Source: Caballeronia arvi (GTDB lineage: Bacteria > Pseudomonadota > Gammaproteobacteria > Burkholderiales > Burkholderiaceae). From it: 64,000 nucleotides of DNA. The stretch covers positions 1 through 64,000 of the forward strand of contig NZ_FCOM02000024.1 of assembly GCF_001544695.2 (NCBI RefSeq), written 5' to 3'. How positions within the stretch are numbered: the stretch's first letter is position 1; every line of letters begins with the position of its first letter. Below, one piece after another: positions 57,373 through 64,000 of this stretch. The translations under genes and the position numbers were made by a program. The notes below the pieces were generated by a model. It worked only from the letters and a program-made list of their open reading frames with translations, was not told the origin of the DNA and searched no databases.

Positions 57373-57533
57373 GGCGCGTCGAAACTTCGATGAAATCGTT
57401 CTCGCTGACACGCATCGCGTCGTTGCTTCGCGCAGTGAAAGCTTTACGCGAACTGTTGACACAAAAGATTCATGATCCGGCGCGTCGGCGGAAAGTATGC
57501 TGAGCACCGCTACGGCAAACGCGCGAGGCTATC

Positions 57534-59120
57534 ATGCCGGATATCGCATTTCCTCAGCAAGGCGGCGTCAGTGAACGCGCCCGCCGCACCAGCCTCTTCG
57601 TCTTCTTTCTCATTCTCATCGGCGGCGCCGGTTATGTCGGGCTTCATCTCGCGTCCGATCTCGAATCCGTACGGCTGAGTTCAGCACTCCCTTATTTCCT
57701 GCTCGGCGTCGCGCTGCTGATCGCGCTCGGATTCGAGTTCGTCAACGGCTTTCACGACACCGCGAACGCGGTCGCGACCGTCATCTATACGCACTCGCTC
57801 ACGCCGAATCTCGCGGTGGTCTGGTCGGGGACGTGGAACTTCATCGGCGTGCTGGTTTCGAGCGGCGCCGTCGCGTTCGGCATCCTGCAACTGCTTCCCG
57901 TCGAGCTGATTCTGCAGGTCGGAAGCAGCGCGGGCTTCGCGATGGTCTTCGCACTGCTCATCGCCGCGATCATCTGGAATCTCGCGACGTGGTATTTCGG
58001 CTTGCCGTCGTCGAGCTCGCATACGCTGATCGGCTCGATCATCGGCGTGGGACTGATGAATCAACTGCTGCGCGGGCCGAACGGCACGAGTGGCGTCGAC
58101 TGGTCGCAGGCGGCGGGCGTCGGCAAGTCGCTGCTGTTCTCGCCGATCATCGGCTTCATCTGCGCGGGATTGCTACTGCTGTTGCTGAAGGCACTCGTGC
58201 GCGTGCCCGCGCTTTACAAGGAGCCGAAAAAGAATCATCCGCCGCCGTTCTGGATCCGCGCGCTGCTCATCCTCACCTGCACGGGCGTGTCATTTGCGCA
58301 CGGCTCGAACGACGGGCAAAAGGGCATGGGCCTCATCATGCTGATCCTGATCGGCACGGTGCCGACGGCTTACGCGCTCAACAAGGCCGTGAGTCCGGCC
58401 GAGACGCAGAGCTTCGTGGCCGTGGCGCACGATGCCTCCGCGACCTTCGCGAAGTACATCAATAACGCGCCGCCTTCCTCCGATGCGCGCGAGGACGTGC
58501 AATCCTACGTGCGCACCCGTCAGCTTGCGCCCGCGACCTTGCCGGCGGTGAAGCAACTGACCGACGTCATCGCGAATCAGGTCAGCGCGTCGGGATCGCT
58601 TGCGGCTGTGCCACAGAACATGATCGACAACGTGCGCAACAACATGTACCTCGTGTCCGAGGCGATCCGCCTGATGGAGAAGGCAAACACGCCCGGGTTC
58701 ACGCCCACGGACCGCGCGGTGATCGACAACTACAGGAAGCAGCTCGATCACGCGACGAAGTTCATTCCGACGTGGGTGAAGGTGGCGGTGGCGATCGCGC
58801 TCGGGCTCGGCACGATGGTCGGCTGGAAGCGCATCGTCGTGACCGTCGGTGAGAAGATCGGCAAGCAGCATCTCACGTACGGGCAGGGCGCTTCGGCGGA
58901 ACTGGTCGCGATGCTGACCATCGGCGCCGCCGATGCCTACGGCCTGCCGGTCTCGACGACGCACGTGCTGTCTTCGGGCGTCGCCGGGACGATGGCGGCC
59001 AACGGTTCGGGGCTGCAATGGAACACCGTGCGCAGCCTCGTACTCGCGTGGGTGCTGACGCTGCCCGCGTCGATCGCTCTGGCCGCCGGGCTCTACTGGC
59101 TCTTCAGAGGCCTCTTCTGA
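57534..59120 (+). CDS. pit: Low-affinity inorganic phosphate transporter, PiT family
   Basis: The 528-aa membrane protein has PiT signature blocks: GFEFVNGFHDTANAVATVIY in the first half and the repeat ASAELVAMLTIGAADAYGLP with VSTTHVLSSGVAGTM in the second. A central soluble loop (about 270-400) separates the two halves. It imports phosphate, with metal, using the proton gradient. The adjacent divergent CHAD gene suggests linkage with polyphosphate. Confidence 0.93.
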   Translation: MPDIAFPQQGGVSERARRTSLFVFFLILIGGAGYVGLHLASDLESVRLSSALPYFLLGVALLIALGFEFVNGFHDTANAVATVIYTHSLTPNLAVVWSGTWNFIGVLVSSGAVAFGILQLLPVELILQVGSSAGFAMVFALLIAAIIWNLATWYFGLPSSSSHTLIGSIIGVGLMNQLLRGPNGTSGVDWSQAAGVGKSLLFSPIIGFICAGLLLLLLKALVRVPALYKEPKKNHPPPFWIRALLILTCTGVSFAHGSNDGQKGMGLIMLILIGTVPTAYALNKAVSPAETQSFVAVAHDASATFAKYINNAPPSSDAREDVQSYVRTRQLAPATLPAVKQLTDVIANQVSASGSLAAVPQNMIDNVRNNMYLVSEAIRLMEKANTPGFTPTDRAVIDNYRKQLDHATKFIPTWVKVAVAIALGLGTMVGWKRIVVTVGEKIGKQHLTYGQGASAELVAMLTIGAADAYGLPVSTTHVLSSGVAGTMAANGSGLQWNTVRSLVLAWVLTLPASIALAAGLYWLFRGLF

Positions 59121-59131
59121 ACCCGTGATGC

Positions 59132-59635
59132 TCAGGCATTCGCCGGGCGGCCGGTCTTGACCGTTTCCAGCGCCTTGATCGCTTCGACGAGGCGTTTTTC
59201 CGTGGCGGCGTCGAGCATTGCGAGCGCCGCGCGAAGCAGTTCGCTCTTCTTCACGCGCACGCCGTTTTTCTGGCACTTTTCCTTCAGCGAGGCGATCTTC
59301 GCGTAGTCCGACTTGGGCATCGTGAAGCTGTCGCGCATGACCTTTTCCTTCTTCGCGCGTTTGGCTTTCGGCTCGGATTTCGGCTGGCTCGCGACGGCCT
59401 GTTTCGTGGCCGCAGTTTCTGCCGCGGGTGCTTTCACGGCTTGCTTTTTCGCGCTCTTCGGCGTGACGGCGGGGGCGGCTGCTTTCGTCCTGGTCCTCGG
59501 CGTCGCTGCCGCTTTTGTTTGCGTCTTCTTGCTGGCCTTGGCGTCGGGCTTGGCGTTCGCTGCGGCCTTGTCGGCGGCGCCCTTCGGGAAATGGAACGCC
59601 TTCTTGGTCGGCGCCTTGACTTGCGGTGTGCTCAT
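59132..59635 (-). CDS. Lys/Ala-rich protein with C-terminal DNA-binding-like domain
   Basis: The 167-aa protein has about 95 N-terminal residues rich in Lys, Ala and Pro (KASKKTQTKAAATPRTRTKA), like histone H1 tails. A folded C-terminal segment follows (RDSFTMPKSDYAKIASLKEK, VRVKKSELLRAALAMLD) that resembles ribbon-helix-helix or similar small DNA-binding domains. A -10-like TATACT lies upstream on the minus strand. It may be a nucleoid-associated protein. The function is not established. Confidence 0.75.
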   Translation of the reverse strand: MSTPQVKAPTKKAFHFPKGAADKAAANAKPDAKASKKTQTKAAATPRTRTKAAAPAVTPKSAKKQAVKAPAAETAATKQAVASQPKSEPKAKRAKKEKVMRDSFTMPKSDYAKIASLKEKCQKNGVRVKKSELLRAALAMLDAATEKRLVEAIKALETVKTGRPANA

Positions 59636-59806
59636 CCGTTTTCTCCTTGTCGTGTGTGGAGAAAACAGTATATACGGTTTATGGACGCGCCAAAGCCGAT
59701 GGCGCGCTCCGAAACGCTTTTCACTTCAACGGGATAGACGCGTAGCCGTCGAGTTATCTACACGCTTGTCCACCGAAACTGTGGACAAGCGCGTGAGATG
59801 GCCGCG

Positions 59807-61294
59807 TTATTGGCCGTGACCGTGTCCATGATCGTCGTGGTCATCGTGATCGTCCCGGTCGAAACGGCATGCTTTGCCATCGCGCCCGTTCGCGCCCGGC
59901 AGACGTTGCGCGACATAGCCCGGCAAGTCGGCGGGATCGATCGCGAACACGAAGAACCTGTTCGGATTGTCGATGCCGTCCGGGTGATTCGTGTCCTTCA
60001 CGGTGCCGAGAAAGTCGTTGTCGTTCGCGATGAACAACGTGTGCCTGAGCTTGCCGCCGACGCGCACATCCGGACCGAACGCGAGACTCTCGATCTTCGC
60101 GGGGATGTCGGTGGCTTTGAAGCCGTAAGCCGTCAGCGCCTTCACGACGTCGAGAAATAAGGTCTTCTTGATCGCGTAGGGCGCGAGGCCGCTTTCGCCG
60201 CTCGTCTGACTCACGTCCTGTGCGTCCGCGATATCCACGTGATAGACCTGCTTGAACTTCGCCGTCGAGTCGTCGCCGAGACCTTTGCCGTCGCGCTCGT
60301 CGAGCAGAAACTCGTGGTCGTTCACGGCGACGATATCGCTGATCGTCGGATAGTTCGGTTTGTCGGCGGTGCCGAGATTGGTGAGCGGATACGCGAATTG
60401 CGCCGTCTTGCCGGTGCGCACGTCGATGCGCAAGATGCGCGTGTATGCGCCGTTCGTGCCGCCGTCCTGGATCAGCGGGCTCTGCATCACGCCGAAGAGC
60501 GTGTCGCCGTCCGGCGAGATCGCGAGGCCTTCCATGCCCTTGTTCGCGACGCGGCCCGACGTGTTCTCGCTGATTTCGTCGTTGCCGACCGGCGAGAGCG
60601 TCGTCACCGCAAACGACGCCGGCACGCGATACGCCGCGATGCGCTCGCCCGTGCGCCGGTCGAATCGATAGACGTAGGGACCATACTCATCGGAGATGAA
60701 GACGCTCGCGCCGTCGCGCGCCACGCGGATGCTCTCCGGATCGAAGCGCGCATCCAGCGGAAAGCTCGAGGGCCGCGCCGGCGCGAAGTTGTCCGAACGG
60801 CCCATGAAGTAATGCGTGTGATTCGTCGCGTTGAGCGCGGGCGCGCCGTTGCCGACGCCATATGCCGCGCCGTCGCCGTAGACGAGCGGCTCGCGCGCAT
60901 GCAGGAGCGTCGTGTCGACGAGCTTCGGATTCAGCGTGTAGGGCAGCGCGTCGCCTTTGCCGCCCGCTTCGAGACGCAGGATCAGCGTCTGAAAGCGATT
61001 GATGTACGACGCGGTGTCGTCGATGGCCTTTTTGTAAGCGATCGCGTTCGGGCCGCGGTCGGGCGTCGCGAGGAAGGTGTCGCAGCCGGCGTAAGCGAGG
61101 CCGGAGCCGAGACCGCCGAGCAGATTGCCCGGCGCGCCGTTTTCGAGCGGCGCGGCCGTCGCTTTCGAGCGATCGGCGCCGTTGCCGCTCAACTGGCCGA
61201 TCGCGATCAGATCGACGCTCGCCCACGCAGACGAGCATGCGACGGTCAACGCGGACAACGCAAACGACAAGGCACAGGCACGAGCGCGAATCAT
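59807..61294 (-). CDS. Secreted esterase-like phytase family protein
   Basis: The 495-aa protein has a signal peptide (cleavage near SAWAS) and an esterase-like activity of phytase domain (PF13449-type): FLATPDRGPNAIA, FDPESIRVARDGASVFISDE, NKGMEGLAISPDGDTLFGVM. The extreme C-terminus is a His/Asp-rich tail (DRDDHDDHDDHGHGHG) that should bind metals. Location is periplasmic or extracellular. It is 48 bp downstream of the GDPD gene on the same strand, so both may release phosphate from organic esters. Confidence 0.85.
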   Translation of the reverse strand: MIRARACALSFALSALTVACSSAWASVDLIAIGQLSGNGADRSKATAAPLENGAPGNLLGGLGSGLAYAGCDTFLATPDRGPNAIAYKKAIDDTASYINRFQTLILRLEAGGKGDALPYTLNPKLVDTTLLHAREPLVYGDGAAYGVGNGAPALNATNHTHYFMGRSDNFAPARPSSFPLDARFDPESIRVARDGASVFISDEYGPYVYRFDRRTGERIAAYRVPASFAVTTLSPVGNDEISENTSGRVANKGMEGLAISPDGDTLFGVMQSPLIQDGGTNGAYTRILRIDVRTGKTAQFAYPLTNLGTADKPNYPTISDIVAVNDHEFLLDERDGKGLGDDSTAKFKQVYHVDIADAQDVSQTSGESGLAPYAIKKTLFLDVVKALTAYGFKATDIPAKIESLAFGPDVRVGGKLRHTLFIANDNDFLGTVKDTNHPDGIDNPNRFFVFAIDPADLPGYVAQRLPGANGRDGKACRFDRDDHDDHDDHGHGHGQ

Positions 61295-61342
61295 GAACGT
61301 CTCCTTTCGTTGATGGAGCGAAGCGTTTGCAGCCAGCGGGTT

Positions 61343-62758
61343 CTAGCGGCCGAGTTCTTTCAGATACGCCGTGCGGGCTGCGAAGCCGGTGTTGGCGAAA
61401 TCCGTGAACACGCCATCGACGCCCAGCCGGAAGAATTTCAGGTATTCGGCGTTCGGATCGTTGTTGTAGTCCGCGGCGAGATATTTCTTCTCGTTGCGGA
61501 ACGTGAAGACGTGCACGAAGAGGCCGGCCTTGTGCGCGTCGCTGATGACGTTCGTCGGCGATTGTGTCGTCGCTTGCGCAGTCGAGCCGGTGAAGGGCGT
61601 GCCGTCGGGATTGGTCGCGGGAAAGGGCGACATTTTGAGCGGCACGATCTGCGGTTTCCACGGGCCGATGCCGTCCGCGTAGGTCTTGATCTGTGCGAGG
61701 CCGGCGGGCGTGAGCATCGCGTCGAACCAGCGTGGATCGCCGGCGACGGTCCAGTCGAACGGACGGCTGTCGGTGATTTCGTTGTAGATGACGGCGCCCG
61801 TGCGGTAATCGACGTCGTACCCGTCGATCAGTTGCACGACCTTCGTCTTCAGGCCGTGCGCGCGCATGTACTGAAGACTGCCCGGCTCGAAGCTCTGCAC
61901 GAACACCGCCGCGTCGCGGCTGTTCAGGCCGTTGTCGTCGAGGATCTTGATGAGCGCGTCTTCGAGCGGATGACTGCCCGCGGCCCCGCAGCCGTTCGCG
62001 ATCGCCTGCGCATTGTTCCAGGTCGGGTTCTTCGTCTCCGGATAGACGGCGATCGAGCGCCCGGTCGCCGCGGTCTTCGCCTTGGCTATATCGATGATTT
62101 GCTGGAACGTGAGAATCGGATATTTGCCGTTGAACTCGGTGGGGCGTTCATTCGCGGCGTCGTAGGTCGTGCCGCCCAGCAGCGCGCCGAGTTCGGCGGC
62201 GGTGAAGTCCGTGATCGACCAGTCGCCCGTGTGATCCTCGCCATCGACGATCAGCGATTTCAGCGCCGACTTCGGGTCATTCGGATTCGTCAGATCCGTC
62301 AGATATTGCGACGGGCCGGTCTCGGGCGTCGTCGTCCAGCTCACGTTCACGAGCACGCCGGGCACCGTGCGTTTTCTCGCTTCGACCGAAGCGTTGGTCT
62401 TCGCGACATCGGCGACATTGGTGTTATCGGAGAGCCACGGGTTGTGCCGCGCGACGAGCACGCAATCCTTCGACAGATGCAGGTCTTCTTCGAGCGCGTC
62501 CGCGCCGCTGTCGGCGGCGAGTTCGTAGGACGGTTGCGTTTCCTCGGGGCGCAGGCCCGGCAATCCGCGATGACCGACCACGAGCGGCTGCTTGCCGTCG
62601 AGTGTGGCGTACGCGGTGGGCGTGGCCGTCGCGGGCGGCGCGGATGCCGACGTGTTGTTGTCGTTGCCGTCGCCGTGACAGGCGGTGAGCGGAAAAGATA
62701 AGACAAGTGCGGCGCATGCCGCGATGGAGTGCTTACGATGCTGTCGTGCACGCTTCAT
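61343..62758 (-). CDS. glpQ: Glycerophosphodiester phosphodiesterase lipoprotein
   Basis: The start is ATG 62758 (MKRARQHRKHSIAACAALVL); the lipobox LTAC predicts a lipoprotein; the product is 471 aa. The GDPD motif is VVGHRGLPGLRPEETQPSY, with EEDLHLSKDCVLVARHNPWL. The second His is followed by Asn where Asp is usual, so activity should be tested. Family enzymes cut glycerophosphodiesters to glycerol-3-phosphate. Confidence 0.9.
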   Translation of the reverse strand: MKRARQHRKHSIAACAALVLSFPLTACHGDGNDNNTSASAPPATATPTAYATLDGKQPLVVGHRGLPGLRPEETQPSYELAADSGADALEEDLHLSKDCVLVARHNPWLSDNTNVADVAKTNASVEARKRTVPGVLVNVSWTTTPETGPSQYLTDLTNPNDPKSALKSLIVDGEDHTGDWSITDFTAAELGALLGGTTYDAANERPTEFNGKYPILTFQQIIDIAKAKTAATGRSIAVYPETKNPTWNNAQAIANGCGAAGSHPLEDALIKILDDNGLNSRDAAVFVQSFEPGSLQYMRAHGLKTKVVQLIDGYDVDYRTGAVIYNEITDSRPFDWTVAGDPRWFDAMLTPAGLAQIKTYADGIGPWKPQIVPLKMSPFPATNPDGTPFTGSTAQATTQSPTNVISDAHKAGLFVHVFTFRNEKKYLAADYNNDPNAEYLKFFRLGVDGVFTDFANTGFAARTAYLKELGR

Positions 62759-62869
62759 TTCGCTTCCCGTCCCCTTTGATTTGTCCCGCGCATTATTACG
62801 AACGGTGGGTGACGTCTGTATGACTAAGGAAGCAACCACTTACCTATTCGAGGCGGCTATCGGGCGCTT

Positions 62870-62898
62870 CAAAGAAAACGCCGGCACGCGGCCGGCGT
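62870..62898 (-). terminator. Terminator of the small Gln/Ser-rich protein gene
   Basis: ACGCCGGC (62878-62885) pairs with GCCGGCGT (62891-62898); on the minus strand it is followed by TTTTCTTT, 27 bp beyond the stop. Confidence 0.8.
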
Positions 62899-62924
62899 CG
62901 TTCGACCTTGGTGCGTCGAGGTAT

Positions 62925-63200
62925 TTATTGCTTTATCGCCCCGGACGATTGCGATCCTTGCGACTGATTCGGCGACATCCCTTGCTCGCGCTTCTGCATC
63001 AGCGTTCCGCTGTCCGAGGTGCCGGGCTGCACGCCGCCTTGCGACGAGTCGCCGGTACGCGGGCTCGGCATCGGCTCGTTCTTGCCCGGTTGCATCTGCT
63101 GCTGGCGCTGCATCATCTGATCGCGCGACATTTCCTGCGAAAGCGCGGCTGTGCTGGCGAGCGCGAGGAGCGCGCCAGCGATTACGGTGGTGGTTCTCAT
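62925..63200 (-). CDS. Small secreted Gln/Ser-rich protein
   Basis: The start is ATG 63200 (MRTTTVIAGALLALASTAAL) behind AAGGAGAC; the product is 91 aa. A signal peptide (cleavage near ALSQ) leads to a low-complexity, Gln/Ser/Met-rich mature region (QMMQRQQQMQPGKNEP, SPNQSQGSQSSG). No family is recognised. Confidence 0.7.
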   Translation of the reverse strand: MRTTTVIAGALLALASTAALSQEMSRDQMMQRQQQMQPGKNEPMPSPRTGDSSQGGVQPGTSDSGTLMQKREQGMSPNQSQGSQSSGAIKQ

Positions 63201-63436
63201 GATCGTCTCCTTGAGTCCGGCGGCAGTCAGCCGCATGCAGCGTTATCAGCATCGAGCGTGCCGCATCGAGGTCGCATAAGACTGTGCTTATTTATTTCTG
63301 AAAGCGCTCTAAAGAGTCCGAATACGGATAGCATATTCGGTAGGCGACAAGAGCGCGGGTCCATTACAATTCGCGATCCAAACGATCTCGAATTGCCAGA
63401 ATCCGTCTCAATCGACTGAACGCCACGGAGTATCTC

Positions 63437-63988
63437 ATGTCGATCACACTGAACGATTTACTTGAATGGCGCGATCGCCTGCCCGATGCGTCGGGTGAGG
63501 AAGCGCATATGGTGAATGCATTGATCGCGCGCCGCGAAGCAGATTTGCGCTCGCGCATCGCCGATTCGATCGCAATGGCCAGCCAGCGCGAAAACTGGAA
63601 ATTGCAACGCTGCGCCGCGATTGCGCGGCGCGTCGAACAAGCGTCGGTCGCGCAACTCGAATTGGTTCACACATTTTTTCATAATCGGAGTGAGGGACGG
63701 CTGGATATCGAAACGCCGGCCGTACTTTCGGAATTCTTCGCGCAAGAGCGCGCTCCGGTTCAAGCGCCTGTCACGGTGATGGCCGCCGCCGCGCCGCCTT
63801 CGCCGGTCGCCCATCTGCACGGGGCAATGGGCAGGCTGGAATCGAGTATTGCCACGACGCCGGGCGTGGCGTGCGGCATTCAGGGAATCAGGATCATGCG
63901 CATGGTCGCTTTGATGTCGAAAGCGCGTTCCGCGCAGATCGCGAAAATGAGAATGACCGGCGCGCAGGCGTATTATCGTCACTCTTGA
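63437..63988 (+). CDS. Hypothetical protein at the window end
   Basis: The 183-aa protein starts behind CGGAG (MSITLNDLLEWRDRLPDASG). It is helical, with an Ala/Pro-rich stretch (AQERAPVQAPVTVMAAAAPP) in the middle. No signal peptide, membrane span or recognised family is seen. The gene is complete; the stop is 12 bp before the window end. Confidence 0.7.
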   Translation: MSITLNDLLEWRDRLPDASGEEAHMVNALIARREADLRSRIADSIAMASQRENWKLQRCAAIARRVEQASVAQLELVHTFFHNRSEGRLDIETPAVLSEFFAQERAPVQAPVTVMAAAAPPSPVAHLHGAMGRLESSIATTPGVACGIQGIRIMRMVALMSKARSAQIAKMRMTGAQAYYRHS

Positions 63989-64000
63989 GTTCAATCGTTT

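Noticed and set aside
60239-62701. 820-residue open frame antisense to the esterase and GDPD genes
   Set aside because: It spans two recognisable minus-strand genes and the gap between them, with Arg-rich low-complexity composition.

Overview
The window is a high-GC chromosomal segment of a Burkholderia-type betaproteobacterium; the gene set and protein styles fit the Burkholderia/Paraburkholderia/Caballeronia group, and I cannot resolve the genus. Markers for this are the FtrABCD iron system, a pyruvate dehydrogenase E3 with fused lipoyl domains, a phasin, the DUF2950/DUF3300 pair and the KdpD type. It carries about 59 protein genes, one tRNA-Ser(GGA), one candidate small RNA, one IS110-type transposase end, and no rRNA, CRISPR array or prophage.

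Layout. 0-7 kb: the tail of an IS110 transposase and a REP-like palindrome precede a KdpD kinase that has neither kdpFABC nor kdpE next to it. Then come a GNAT acetyltransferase, a LysR regulator, a nitrilase-fold protein that lacks its catalytic Glu and Cys, and a CodA-like amidohydrolase. 7.5-14 kb: a secreted protein, oligopeptidase A, folD, and a DUF2950/DUF3300 envelope pair. 14-24 kb: a PAS histidine kinase and FixJ-type regulator diverge from the pyruvate dehydrogenase genes aceE-aceF-lpdA, whose leader and both spacers carry strong hairpins. 24-35 kb: a phasin with a clear promoter and operator-like palindrome, a PbpG-type endopeptidase, an IclR regulator diverging from lutAB (no lutC follows), a lipoprotein, an aromatic/aspartate aminotransferase and uvrB.

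35-49 kb is iron-centred. It holds ftrABCD with a GlcG/HbpS-like gene, hemP with a structured RNA candidate behind it, bfd-(20-residue membrane ORF)-tonB-exbB-exbD, murI-bfr and an iron-sulfur fumarase. Three Fur-box-like sites lie upstream of ftrA, hemP and bfd. Inserted among these are DUF1857, OsmC, pirin, LysR and a 39-residue secreted micropeptide gene with its own promoter, Shine-Dalgarno and terminator.

49-64 kb: acs is followed by a two-component sodium:solute symporter (DUF4212 plus VC_2705 type), which suggests uptake and activation of a short carboxylate. After tRNA-Ser and small hypothetical genes comes a phosphate-related stretch: a CHAD protein diverging from a PiT phosphate transporter, a Lys/Ala-rich DNA-binding-like protein, a secreted phytase-type esterase and a glycerophosphodiester phosphodiesterase lipoprotein. 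The window ends with two hypothetical proteins.

Functions are assigned from motifs and remembered family features; no search was run. Starts were moved from the longest frame where a Shine-Dalgarno, signal peptide or family start supported it, and this is stated in each entry.
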